Source: Micromonospora arborensis (lineage in GTDB: Bacteria > Actinomycetota > Actinomycetes > Mycobacteriales > Micromonosporaceae). Taken from it: a DNA stretch of 53,866 bases. How positions within the stretch are numbered: position 1 is the stretch's first letter; every line of letters begins with the position of its first letter. Below are positions 18,432 to 27,000 of this stretch, in pieces. Location of the stretch: the NCBI RefSeq assembly GCF_003205615.1, contig NZ_PYBV01000038.1:1-53866 (forward strand), given 5' to 3'. The position numbers and the translations under genes are program-made. The notes beneath the pieces are model-generated. The model saw only the letters and a list, made by a program, of their open reading frames with translations. It was not told the DNA's origin and did not search any database.

Positions 18432-19043
18432 ATGCCGCAGGGACAGCCGAGCAACGTGCCCGCCGACGGGTTGACCACCCGGCAACGGCGGCACCGGCCA
18501 CTGCTGATGGTCCACACCGGACAGATGAAGGGGAAGTCGACGGCGGCCTTCGGGTTGGCGTTGCGGGCCTGGACGGCCGGCCTGCCGGTCGGGGTGTTCC
18601 AGTTCGTCAAGAGCGCCAAGTGGCGGGTGGGGGAGGAGAGCGCCTTCCGCGCGCTCGGTGAGGTGCACGAGCGCACCGGCCAGGGCGCACCGGTGGCCTG
18701 GCACAAGATGGGCGAGGGCTGGTCGTGGATCCAGCGCGGCGGCGATGCCGACCACGCCGCCGACGCCCTGGAGGGCTGGCGGCAGATCCAGCGTGACCTG
18801 GCCGCCGAGCGCTACGGGCTGTACGTGCTGGACGAGTTCACCTACCCGATGAAGTGGGGCTGGGTGGACGTCGACGAGGTGGTCGCCACCCTGGCCGACC
18901 GGCCCGGCTTCCAACACGTCGTCATCACCGGCCGCGACGCCGACCCGCGACTGGTCGCCGCCGCCGACCTGGTGGCCGAACTGACCAAGGTCAAGCACCC
19001 GATGGACGCCGGTCAGAAGGGCCAGAAGGGCATCGAGTGGTGA
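18432..19043 (+). CDS. cobO: Cob(I)yrinic acid a,c-diamide adenosyltransferase
   Basis: 203 residues. It transfers the 5'-deoxyadenosyl group from ATP to the cobalt of cob(I)yrinic acid a,c-diamide (CobA/CobO/BtuR family). The P-loop GQMKGKSTA (residues 30-38) and later LDEFTYPMKWGWVDVDEVV and VVITGRDADPRLVAAADLV are family signatures. ATG 18432 follows GGGAGACAGCTG. It is the only gene in the operon with a sizeable gap (84 bp) upstream, and that gap holds the right arm of a palindromic repeat. Its stop overlaps the cobB GTG by 4 nt. Confidence 0.95.
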   Translation: MPQGQPSNVPADGLTTRQRRHRPLLMVHTGQMKGKSTAAFGLALRAWTAGLPVGVFQFVKSAKWRVGEESAFRALGEVHERTGQGAPVAWHKMGEGWSWIQRGGDADHAADALEGWRQIQRDLAAERYGLYVLDEFTYPMKWGWVDVDEVVATLADRPGFQHVVITGRDADPRLVAAADLVAELTKVKHPMDAGQKGQKGIEW

Positions 19044-20401
19044 ACGTCCCCACCGAACCGTGGCCGCTGCCCCGGGTGGTCGTCGCCGCGCCGGCCAGCG
19101 GTCACGGCAAGACGACGGTGGCCACCGGGCTGCTCGCCGCGCTGCGCCGTCGCGGCCTGACGGTCAGCCCGCACAAGGTCGGCCCGGACTACATCGACCC
19201 CGGCTACCACGCCCTCGCCGCCGGTCGGGCTGGCCGCAACCTCGACCCGTTCCTGGTCGGGGCCGAGCGGATCGCCCCGCTGCTGCGGCACGGCGCGAGC
19301 GTCCCCACGCCCGCCGACATCGCCGTGGTGGAGGGCGTCATGGGTCTGCACGACGGCGCGGTCGGCCGCCGCGGCTACGCCTCCACCGCGCACGTCGCCC
19401 GGCTCATCGAGGCGCCCGTGCTGCTGGTGCTGGACACCACCGCCCAGGGTCGTTCGGCCGCCGCGCTGACGCTGGGCATGGCCGCGTTCGACCCGGCCGT
19501 GCGCATCGGCGGCGTGATCCTCAACCGGGTCGGCTCACCCCGACACGAGACGCTGCTGCGCGACGCCCTCGCCGAGGTGGGCGTGCCGGTGCTCGGGGCC
19601 GTCACCCGTGCCGCCGAGGTCGCCGCGCCGGCCCGGCACCTCGGGTTGGTGCCGGTCGCCGAGCGGGCACCAGAGTCCCTGGCGATCGTCACCGCGCTCG
19701 CCGAGCTGGTCGAGGCCACCGTGGACCTCGACGCGGTGCTCGACCTGGCCCGTACCGCCCCGGCACTGACCACCCCGGCCTGGGACCCGGTGGCCGCCGT
19801 CGGCGGGCCGGCCGGCACCGAGCGGCCACGCGTCGCGCTCGCCGGTGGGCCGGCTTTCACCTTCTCGTACGCGGAGACCGCCGAACTGCTCGCCGCGGCC
19901 GGCGCCGACGTGGTCACCGTCGACCCGCTGCGCGACCCGGCGCTGCCCGCCAGCACCCGCGCGGTGGTGATCGGCGGCGGCTTCCCCGAGGCGTACGCCG
20001 AAGCGCTGGCCGGCAACGCCACCCTCCGCGCCGAACTGGCCGACTTCGACGGGCCGATCGTGGCCGAGTGCGCCGGGCTGCTCTACCTCGGGCGGTCCCT
20101 GGACGACGTGCCGATGTGCGGCCGGCTCGACCTGAGCGCCCGGATGACCGGCCGGCTCACCCTCGGCTACCGCGAGGCGGTGGCCGTCAGCGACTCCCCG
20201 GTGGCCCGCGTCGGCGAGGGCGTACGCGGCCACGAGTTCCACCGCACCACCACCGACCCGCAACACGGTGAGGCACCGGCGTGGCGGTGGGACGAGGCGG
20301 AGCACGGCTTCGTCACCGGCCGGGTGCACGCCTCCTACCTGCACACCCACTGGGCCGGTCAGCCCGCTGCCGCCCTGCGGCTGGTCGAGGCGTGCCGATG
20401 A
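19040..20401 (+). CDS. cobB: Cobyrinate a,c-diamide synthase
   Basis: 453 residues. The enzyme amidates carboxyls a and c of the corrin ring using glutamine and ATP. The N-terminal P-loop-like ATPase domain starts VVVAAPASGHGKTTVATGLL and continues HKVGPDYIDPGYH. The C-terminal class I glutamine amidotransferase domain has its nucleophilic Cys in VAECAGLLYLG (about residue 344) and a His in VRGHEFHRTT. Domain order and length match CobB/CbiA. It is joined to cobO and cobI by 4-nt overlaps, so translation is probably coupled. Confidence 0.95.
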   Translation: MNVPTEPWPLPRVVVAAPASGHGKTTVATGLLAALRRRGLTVSPHKVGPDYIDPGYHALAAGRAGRNLDPFLVGAERIAPLLRHGASVPTPADIAVVEGVMGLHDGAVGRRGYASTAHVARLIEAPVLLVLDTTAQGRSAAALTLGMAAFDPAVRIGGVILNRVGSPRHETLLRDALAEVGVPVLGAVTRAAEVAAPARHLGLVPVAERAPESLAIVTALAELVEATVDLDAVLDLARTAPALTTPAWDPVAAVGGPAGTERPRVALAGGPAFTFSYAETAELLAAAGADVVTVDPLRDPALPASTRAVVIGGGFPEAYAEALAGNATLRAELADFDGPIVAECAGLLYLGRSLDDVPMCGRLDLSARMTGRLTLGYREAVAVSDSPVARVGEGVRGHEFHRTTTDPQHGEAPAWRWDEAEHGFVTGRVHASYLHTHWAGQPAAALRLVEACR

Positions 20402-21201
20402 ACGCCGACGATCGTCGGGCCGCCGGGTCGGCCGACGCCACGCTGACCGGGGTCGGTGTCGGCCCGGGTGACCCGGAACTGCTCACCGTCAAGGCGGTGC
20501 GGGTCCTGCGCGAGGCCGACGTGGTCTTCGTACCCGTGATGGCGGACCGGGTCGAGACCACCGCGACCGCCGGTCCGACGCCGCCGGGCACGGACGCCGG
20601 GCGGGCCGAGCGGACCGTACGGGAGTACGTCGCGGCGGACCGGCTGCGCCGGCTGCCGTTCGCCCTGGACGACCGGGGCGGGGTGACCGCCCGCCGCGCG
20701 GCGGCCTGGGACGACGCGGCCCGGGTGGTGGTCGAGGCGATCGACGCGGGCGCACGGTCGTTGGCGTTCGCCACCATCGGCGACCCCAACGTCTACTCCA
20801 CCTTCGGCTACCTGGCGCAGAGCGTCCGGGCGCTGCGCCCGACGGTCCGGGTGGCGACCGTGCCCGGCGTCACCGCCATGCAGGAGTTGGCGGCCCGCAG
20901 CGGCACCCCGCTCTGCGAGGGACGCGAACCGCTGACCCTGCTGCCCGCCACCGCGGGCCTGGCGCTGTTCGCCGAGGCCCTCGCCGGGCCCGGCACCGTG
21001 GTCGCCTACAAGGGCTGGCGGCGGCACCCGGAACTGCTCGCCGAGCTGCGCCGACAGGGCCGGCTCGCCGACGCGGTGCTCGGGAGCAGCCTGGGGCTGC
21101 CCGGTGAACGCATCGGACCGGTCGACGACACCGCGGACCTGCCATACCTGTCGACGCTGCTGGTCCCGGCCCGCCGCGACCACCGAGGAGGAAAACTGTG
21201 A
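20398..21201 (+). CDS. cobI: Precorrin-2 C20-methyltransferase
   Basis: 267 residues. This SAM-dependent tetrapyrrole methylase adds the C20 methyl in CobI/CbiL fashion. The N-terminal loop TGVGVGPGDPELLTVKAVRVLREADVVFVPV is diagnostic, and FATIGDPNVYSTFGYL and VPGVTAMQELAARSG follow in the family order. It starts at ATG 20398 with a 4-nt overlap with cobB. A canonical AGGAGG ribosome site for the next gene lies at its 3' end (21186-21191). Confidence 0.95.
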   Translation: MNADDRRAAGSADATLTGVGVGPGDPELLTVKAVRVLREADVVFVPVMADRVETTATAGPTPPGTDAGRAERTVREYVAADRLRRLPFALDDRGGVTARRAAAWDDAARVVVEAIDAGARSLAFATIGDPNVYSTFGYLAQSVRALRPTVRVATVPGVTAMQELAARSGTPLCEGREPLTLLPATAGLALFAEALAGPGTVVAYKGWRRHPELLAELRRQGRLADAVLGSSLGLPGERIGPVDDTADLPYLSTLLVPARRDHRGGKL

Positions 21202-22043
21202 CCAGCGACGGCAAGGTGTGGTTCGTCGGAGCCGGCCCGGGTGCGGCGGACCTGCTGACCCTGCGCGCCGCCCGGGTGATCGCCGAGGCCGACATCGTGA
21301 TCTGGGCGGCCAGCCTGGTGCACGCCGACGTGCTCGGGCACGCCCGCCCCGGCGCGGAGATCGTCGACTCGTCGCAGCTACCCATCGAGGGCGTGCTGCC
21401 GCTCTACGAACGCGCCGCCGAGCAGGGGCTGACCGTCGCCCGGATCCACTCCGGCGACCCGGCGCTGTGGGGCGCGGTGCAGGAACAACTGGACCTGTGC
21501 CGGGCACTCGACCTGGCCGTCGAGATCGTGCCCGGGGTCTCCTCGTTCACCGCCGTCGCGGCGATCGTCGGGCGGGAGCTGACCGTGCCCGAGGTGGCCC
21601 AGTCGGTGATCCTCACCCGACTCGAAGGCGGCAAGACCCCCATGCCACCCGGCGAGCGGGTCCGCGACTTCGCCCGACACGGCACCACCATGGCGCTGTT
21701 CCTCTCCGCCGCCCGCTCCGGGCAGGTGCAGGCCGAACTGCTGGCCGGCGGCTACCCGGCGGACACCCCGGCCGTGGTGGCGTACCAGGCGACCTGGCCG
21801 GACGAGCTGGTGGTGCGCTGCACGGTCGGCACCCTGGAGGAGACGGTCAAGCAGCACAAGCTGTGGAAGCACACCCTGTTCCTGGTCGGGCCGGCCCTCG
21901 CCGCCGAGGGCACCCGCTCGCACCTCTACCACCCCGGGCACTTCCACACCTTCCGGCGAGCTGAGCCGGCCGCCCGCGCCGAGCTGCGCCGCCAGGCCGG
22001 CGCCCGCACCGGGGGGACCGCCACACCGGGGCACACACCATGA
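21198..22043 (+). CDS. cobM: Precorrin-4 C11-methyltransferase
   Basis: 281 residues. It belongs to the SAM-dependent tetrapyrrole methylase fold (CobM/CbiF). The start VWFVGAGPGAADLLTLRAARVIAEADIVIWAASLV and the later IHSGDPALWGAVQEQLD and VPGVSSFTAVAAIVGRELTVPEV are diagnostic of the C11 enzyme. The start is GTG 21198 with AGGAGG upstream, and it overlaps the cobI stop by 4 nt. The extra C-terminal 25 residues are Arg/Ala/Thr-rich and look unstructured. Confidence 0.95.
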   Translation: MTSDGKVWFVGAGPGAADLLTLRAARVIAEADIVIWAASLVHADVLGHARPGAEIVDSSQLPIEGVLPLYERAAEQGLTVARIHSGDPALWGAVQEQLDLCRALDLAVEIVPGVSSFTAVAAIVGRELTVPEVAQSVILTRLEGGKTPMPPGERVRDFARHGTTMALFLSAARSGQVQAELLAGGYPADTPAVVAYQATWPDELVVRCTVGTLEETVKQHKLWKHTLFLVGPALAAEGTRSHLYHPGHFHTFRRAEPAARAELRRQAGARTGGTATPGHTP

Positions 22044-23191
22044 CGTACGCCGAGCCGCCGCTGCGCGAGCCGGACCTGCCGCGAACCGCGAAGGTCCGAC
22101 CCGCCGCGCTGCGTACCGGTTGGACGACCGGCGCCTGCGCGACCGCGGCGGCCAAGGCCGCGGTCACCGCGCTGGTCACCGGCACGACCCAACGGGAGGT
22201 GGAGATCGGGCTGCCCGCCGGACGCCGGGTGCGTTTCCCGGTCGAACGCTGCGAAGTCACCGGCACCCCGCCGGCCCGCGCCGAGGCGGTCGTGGTCAAG
22301 GACGCCGGGGACGACCCGGACGTCACCCACGGGGCCGAGCTGACCGCCACCGTGGACTGGACCGACGTCCCCGGGCTGCGGCTCGCCGGCGGTGCCGGTG
22401 TCGGCACGGTCACCAAGCCCGGCCTCGGGCTCACCGTCGGCGGCCCCGCGATCAACGACACCCCGCGCCGGATGATCGGCGAGGCGGTGGCCGAGGTGGT
22501 CGACCTCACCGAAGTCGGCGTACGCGTGGTGATCAGCGTGCCCCGGGGCGAGATCATGGCCCGCAAGACCACCAACCGACGGCTCGGCATCCTCGGCGGG
22601 ATCTCGATTCTCGGCACCACCGGGATCGTCCGTCCCTTCTCCACCGCCTCCTGGCGGGCCAGCGTCGTGCAGGCCGTGCACGTGATGGCCGCCCAGGGGG
22701 AGCGGACCGTGGTGCTCTGCACCGGCGGGCGAACCGAGCGGGCCGCCCGCGCGCTCCTGCCCGACCTGCCCGAGGTCTGCTTCGTCGAGGTCGGCGACTT
22801 CACCGGTGCCGCGGTGACCGCCGCCGTGGGCGACGGCATGACCGGCGTCGTCTTCGTCGGCATGGCCGGCAAGCTGGCCAAACTCGCCGCCGGAGTGCTG
22901 ATGACCCACTACACCCGATCCAAGGTGGACCTGTCCCTGCTCGGCGCGGTGACCGCCGAGGCCGGCGGCGACCCGGCGCTCGTCGACGCCGTGACCGAGG
23001 CGAACACCGGGCGGCACGCGTACGAGCTGTGGGAGGCCGCCGGGCTGCTCGCACCGGCCGGCGACCTGCTCTGCCAGCGGGTACGCCAGGTGCTGCGACG
23101 CTTCGGCGGCCCGACGGTCACCGTGGACGTGGCGATGGTCGACTTCGCCGGGGCACACGTCGTCGCCTCGTCCGGCCGGTGGCCCCGATGA
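22040..23191 (+). CDS. cbiD: Cobalt-precorrin-5B C1-methyltransferase CbiD
   Basis: 383 residues. CbiD methylates C1 on the cobalt-containing route, where the cobalt-free route uses CobF instead. The family start LRTGWTTGACATAAAKAAVTAL, TKPGLGLTVGGPAINDTPRRMI, GISILGTTGIVRPFS and GMAGKLAKLAAGVLMTHYTRSKVD are clear. It overlaps cobM and cobL by 4 nt each. Its presence, with CbiG, indicates that ring contraction in this organism follows CbiD/CbiG chemistry rather than CobG/CobF. Confidence 0.95.
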   Translation: MTYAEPPLREPDLPRTAKVRPAALRTGWTTGACATAAAKAAVTALVTGTTQREVEIGLPAGRRVRFPVERCEVTGTPPARAEAVVVKDAGDDPDVTHGAELTATVDWTDVPGLRLAGGAGVGTVTKPGLGLTVGGPAINDTPRRMIGEAVAEVVDLTEVGVRVVISVPRGEIMARKTTNRRLGILGGISILGTTGIVRPFSTASWRASVVQAVHVMAAQGERTVVLCTGGRTERAARALLPDLPEVCFVEVGDFTGAAVTAAVGDGMTGVVFVGMAGKLAKLAAGVLMTHYTRSKVDLSLLGAVTAEAGGDPALVDAVTEANTGRHAYELWEAAGLLAPAGDLLCQRVRQVLRRFGGPTVTVDVAMVDFAGAHVVASSGRWPR

Positions 23192-24462
23192 CGCGGATGG
23201 AACCGGTGACCGTGGTCGGCCTGGACGCCGCGGGCGCCCCACCGCACCCCGCTCTCGCGCCGGTGCTGGCCGCCGCCGGGCTGGTCGTCGGGGCCGCCCG
23301 GCACCTGGCCGCGGTGCCCGTACCGGCCGGCGCCGACACCGTCACCCTCGGGCCGCTCGCCCCCGCCCTGCACCGGCTGGCCCGGGCGGTCGCCGCCGGG
23401 GTGCCGTCCGTGGTGCTGGCCAGCGGGGACCCCGGGTTCTTCGGCATCGTCCGGCGGCTACGCGCGGCCGGGCTGCCGTTGCGGGTGGTACCGGCGGTGT
23501 CCAGTGTGGCCGCCGCCTTCGCCCGCGCGGGGCTGCCCTGGGACGGCGCCGCCGTGGTCACCGCGCACGGGCGCGACCCCCGACCGGCCCTGAACGCCTG
23601 CCGGGCGCTGCCGTTGGTCGCGGTGCTCACCGCACCCGGCGCCGGTGCGGCCGAGCTGGGTGCCGGCCTCGCCGGTTGGTCCCGCCGCCTGCTGGTCGCC
23701 GAGCATCTGGGCACCGACGCCGAGCGGATCCGCGCGGTGACTCCCGAGCAGGCCGCCGCGCAGACCTGGTCCGACCCGCACGTCCTACTCAGCCTCGCCG
23801 CCCCGGACCCCGCCGAATCCGCACCCGACCCCGTCGCACCCGACCCTGCACCGGCACCTCGGGTCGCGGCCGGTGGGATGCGGTCGGACAACCAGCCGGC
23901 TGCCGCTCCGGCCGGCGGCTGGGCACTGCCGGAGACCCGGTACGCCCACCGCGACTCCATGATCACCAAGTCGGAGGTGCGGGCCCTCGTCGTCGCCCGA
24001 CTGCGCCCCCGGCTCGGTCGGCTGGTCTGGGACGTCGGCGCGGGCAGCGGCTCGGTCGGCATCGAGTGCGCGCTGCTCGGCGCGGCCGTGGTCGCCGTCG
24101 AACAGGACCCGCAGGCCGGCGCCACCATCCGGGCCAACGCCACCGCGCACGCCGTAACCGTCCGCCTCGTTACCGGCCGAGCCCCGCAGGCGCTGGCTGG
24201 CCTGCCCGAGCCGGACGCGGTCTTCGTCGGCGGTGGCGGCGCCGACGTCCTCGCCGCCGTGGTGGCCCGCCAGCCCGAACGGGTGGTGCTCACCCTGGCC
24301 GCACTCGACCGGGTCGCGCCCGCCGTGGGTCTCCTGCGCGCCGCCGGCTACACGGTCGAGGGCAGTCAACTCTCCGCCGCCCGCCTCGCCGACCTGCCCG
24401 GTGGGTCGATCCGCCTCGCGGCCACCAACCCGGTGGTCGTCCTCACCGGGGAGCGCCCGTGA
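23188..24462 (+). CDS. cobL: Precorrin-6Y C5,15-methyltransferase (decarboxylating), CbiE-CbiT fusion
   Basis: 424 residues in two domains. The N-terminal CbiE-like methylase (about 1-205) has VVLASGDPGFFGIVRRL and VVPAVSSVAAAFARAGLPW. The C-terminal CbiT-like domain (about 250-424) contains the substrate lid MITKSEVRALVVARL and the SAM loop WDVGAGSGSVGIE (about residue 281). A Pro/Asp/Ala-rich linker joins them. The fused enzyme methylates C5 and C15 and decarboxylates the C12 acetate. It starts at ATG 23188 with a 4-nt overlap and ends with a GTGA overlap into cbiG-cobJ. Confidence 0.95.
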   Translation: MTRMEPVTVVGLDAAGAPPHPALAPVLAAAGLVVGAARHLAAVPVPAGADTVTLGPLAPALHRLARAVAAGVPSVVLASGDPGFFGIVRRLRAAGLPLRVVPAVSSVAAAFARAGLPWDGAAVVTAHGRDPRPALNACRALPLVAVLTAPGAGAAELGAGLAGWSRRLLVAEHLGTDAERIRAVTPEQAAAQTWSDPHVLLSLAAPDPAESAPDPVAPDPAPAPRVAAGGMRSDNQPAAAPAGGWALPETRYAHRDSMITKSEVRALVVARLRPRLGRLVWDVGAGSGSVGIECALLGAAVVAVEQDPQAGATIRANATAHAVTVRLVTGRAPQALAGLPEPDAVFVGGGGADVLAAVVARQPERVVLTLAALDRVAPAVGLLRAAGYTVEGSQLSAARLADLPGGSIRLAATNPVVVLTGERP

Positions 24463-26222
24463 ACGACCAGAACCCGCCCGCTCGCATCGGACTGGTGGCG
24501 GCCACCGCCGCCGGCCGACGGCACGCGGACACCGTCGCCGCCGCCTGGCCGCACGCCCGGCCGGTGGAGGGGGAGACCGTGGCCGACGCGCTGCGGACCG
24601 CCTGGGCGGAGTGTGACGCCGTGGTCGCGTTCCTGGCCACCGGTGCCGTGGTGCGGATCCTCGCGCCGCTGCTCGGCGACAAGCACAGCGACCCGGCCGT
24701 GGTGGTCGTCGACGAGGCGGCCCGGCACGCCGTGGCGCTGCTCGGCGGGCACGCCGGCGGCGGCAACGACCTCGCCGAACAGGTCGGCGCGGTACTGGAC
24801 GCCCGACCGGTGATCACCACCGCCACCGACGCGGTCGGCCTGCCGGGGCTGGACACCCTCGGCTGGCCGGTGGAGGGTGCGGTCGCCGCGGTGTCCCGGG
24901 CCATCCTGGACGGCGAGCCGGTCCAGCTGATCGCCGACGCGCACTGGCCGTTGCCCGCCCTGCCCCCGAACGTCCACCCCCAACCCGCCGCTGCCGCCGA
25001 GCCCGCTGCCGACAGCGCCGCCACCGCCGACAGCGGCGTCGGTTACCGGCTGCTGGTCACCGACCGGGTGGTGCCGCTGGACGAGCGGACCGCCGTGCTC
25101 CGGCCCCCGTCGCTGGTCGCCGGCGTGGGCGCGAGTCGGGGCGTACCCGCCGTCGAGGTGACCGAGCTGCTGCACCGGGTGCTGGCTGAGGCCGGCCTCA
25201 GCCCGGCGAGCCTGCGCTGCCTGGCCAGCGCCGACGTCAAGGCCGACGAGGCGGGCATCCTGAGCACCGCCGACGCGATCGGCGTACCCCTGGTGACCTG
25301 GCCGGCGACGCGGCTGGCCACGGTCGACGTGCCGCACCCCAGCGAGGTGGTCCGCGCCGCGGTCGGTACGCCGAGCGTGGCGGAGGCCGCGGCGCTGCTC
25401 GGCCCGGCGGGCCGTCCGGGCGACGCCACCCTGCTGGTGGGAAAGACCGCGACGGCGATGGCCACCGTGGCGGTGGCCCGCCACGCGCCGCGCGGCCGAC
25501 TGGCCATCGTCGGGCTCGGACCGGGCGCCGCCGACCTGCGCACCCCCCGCGCGGTCGCCGAGCTGCGTCGCGCCGCCGTGGTGGTCGGCCTCGACCAGTA
25601 CCTCGACCAGGTCCGCGACCTGCTCCGCCCGGGAACCCGGGTGCTCTCCAGCGGACTGGGCGCCGAGGAGGCGCGGGCCCGCGCCGCCGTCGCCGAGGCC
25701 GTCGCCGGCCGGGCGGTCGCGCTGATCGGCTCCGGCGACGCGGGGGTGTACGCGATGGCCAGCCCCGCCCTGGAGTACGCCGACGAGCGGATCGACGTGG
25801 TGGGCGTGCCCGGGGTGACCGCGGCACTGGCCGCCGGCGCGCTGCTCGGCGCACCGCTCGGCCACGACCACGCCTACCTGAGCCTGTCCGACCTGCACAC
25901 CCCCTGGGAGGTCATCGAGCGGCGGGTGACCGCGGCAGCCGAGGGGGACTTCGTGACGCTGTTCTACAACCCGCGCAGCCGGGCCCGGGACTGGCAGCTC
26001 GGCAAGGCGCTCGGCATCCTCGCCGCGCACCGGCCACCGGACACCCCCGTCGGTGTGGTGCGCAACGCGAGCCGTCCCGGCGAACGCGTACACCTGGCGA
26101 CCCTGGCCACCCTCGACCCGGCCGTGGTCGACATGTACAGCGTCGTGGTGGTCGGCAGCAGCGACACGAGGTTGGTCGCCGGTCGGATGGTCACCCCGAG
26201 GGGGTACCGGTGGCGATCGTGA
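24459..26222 (+). CDS. cobJ: CbiG-CobJ fusion: cobalt-precorrin-5A hydrolase / precorrin-3B C17-methyltransferase
   Basis: 587 residues. The N-terminal part (about 1-335) is CbiG: VVAFLATGAVVRILAPLLGDKHSDPAVVVVDEAARHAVALLGGHAGGGNDL, then LVAGVGASRG and CLASADVKADEAGI. The C-terminal part (about 345-587) is CobJ/CbiH: LAIVGLGPGAADLRTPRAVAEL, LIGSGDAGVYAMASP, VPGVTAALAAGALLGAPLGHD and FYNPRSRARDWQL. CbiG opens the lactone of cobalt-precorrin-5A and CobJ methylates C17 with ring contraction. A Pro/Ala linker (residues about 168-190) sits inside the CbiG part. The start is GTG 24459 with a 4-nt overlap. Quoted stretches abridge longer conserved blocks. Confidence 0.93.
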   Translation: MNDQNPPARIGLVAATAAGRRHADTVAAAWPHARPVEGETVADALRTAWAECDAVVAFLATGAVVRILAPLLGDKHSDPAVVVVDEAARHAVALLGGHAGGGNDLAEQVGAVLDARPVITTATDAVGLPGLDTLGWPVEGAVAAVSRAILDGEPVQLIADAHWPLPALPPNVHPQPAAAAEPAADSAATADSGVGYRLLVTDRVVPLDERTAVLRPPSLVAGVGASRGVPAVEVTELLHRVLAEAGLSPASLRCLASADVKADEAGILSTADAIGVPLVTWPATRLATVDVPHPSEVVRAAVGTPSVAEAAALLGPAGRPGDATLLVGKTATAMATVAVARHAPRGRLAIVGLGPGAADLRTPRAVAELRRAAVVVGLDQYLDQVRDLLRPGTRVLSSGLGAEEARARAAVAEAVAGRAVALIGSGDAGVYAMASPALEYADERIDVVGVPGVTAALAAGALLGAPLGHDHAYLSLSDLHTPWEVIERRVTAAAEGDFVTLFYNPRSRARDWQLGKALGILAAHRPPDTPVGVVRNASRPGERVHLATLATLDPAVVDMYSVVVVGSSDTRLVAGRMVTPRGYRWRS

Positions 26223-26407
26223 CCATCGGCGCCTGCCAGGGCTGCGGCGCCTGCCTGCTCACCTGTCCCACGCACGCGATCCGCCCGGTCGCCGGTGGTC
26301 TGACCGTCCGCGCCGACCGCTGCACCGGATGCCTGGAGTGCCTGGAGATTTGCCCGGTCGACGCGATCCGCGTCGCCGAGCCCGACCCTTCTGGAGGATC
26401 CCGATGA
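26210..26407 (+). CDS. 2[4Fe-4S] ferredoxin inside the cobalamin operon
   Basis: 65 residues with two CxxCxxCxxxCP clusters: CQGCGACLLTCP near the N-terminus and CTGCLECLEICP near residue 45. This is a complete bacterial 2[4Fe-4S] ferredoxin. Two GTG starts are possible. GTG 26210 has a G-rich ribosome site and overlaps cobJ by 13 nt; GTG 26219 gives the 4-nt overlap usual for this operon and a 62-residue product. It may feed electrons to an operon enzyme such as CobJ, CbiX or the adenosylation step. That role is inferred from its position. Confidence 0.9.
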   Translation: MAIVTIGACQGCGACLLTCPTHAIRPVAGGLTVRADRCTGCLECLEICPVDAIRVAEPDPSGGSR

Positions 26408-27000
26408 GCCGGGTGGTGCACCCCATCGAGGTCGAGTCGTACCGCATCCTGCGCGAGCGCGTCGACCTGTCGCACCTGCCGCCGCTGAGCCGTGCGGTGA
26501 CCGAGCGGGTGGTGCACGCCAGCGCCGACCTCGCGTACGTCGACGAGCTGGTCTGCGACGAGGCGGCCCTGGAATCGGGGTTGGCCGCGCTGCGCGCCGG
26601 GGCGCCCGTCGTCACCGACGTGGCGATGGTCGCCGCCGGCATCACCCGCGCCGGCCTGGAGCTGGTCTGCCCGGTCGCCGAGCCGGCCGCCGCCGAGCTG
26701 GGCCGCACGGCCGGGATCACCCGCTCGGCGGCGGCCGTGCGGATCGCGCTGGAGCGGGTCGGCCCGGGCGCGGTCTGGGTGGTCGGCTGCGCGCCGACCG
26801 CGCTTGTCGAACTACTCACCCTGGACGCCGCGCCGGCACTGGTCATCGGCCTGCCGGTCGGCTTCGTGGGTGCCGCCGAGTCGAAGGCGGCACTGCGGGC
26901 CAGCGGCCTGCCCGGGGTGTCCAACGTGGGCGAGAAGGGCGGTTCGGCGGTCGCCGCCGCCGCCCTCAACGCCCTGCTCTACGTCGAGGAGAAGTCATGA
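26404..27000 (+). CDS. cobH: Precorrin-8X methylmutase
   Basis: 198 residues. It moves the methyl group from C11 to C12 to give hydrogenobyrinic or cobyrinic acid (CobH/CbiC family). HPIEVESYRILRERVDLSHL, VHASADLAYVDELVCDEAALESGLAAL, VTDVAMVAAGI and IGLPVGFVGAAESKAALRAS are family signatures. ATG 26404 is preceded by GGAGG and overlaps the ferredoxin stop by 4 nt. The stop overlaps the cbiX-cobA start. Confidence 0.96.
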   Translation: MSRVVHPIEVESYRILRERVDLSHLPPLSRAVTERVVHASADLAYVDELVCDEAALESGLAALRAGAPVVTDVAMVAAGITRAGLELVCPVAEPAAAELGRTAGITRSAAAVRIALERVGPGAVWVVGCAPTALVELLTLDAAPALVIGLPVGFVGAAESKAALRASGLPGVSNVGEKGGSAVAAAALNALLYVEEKS

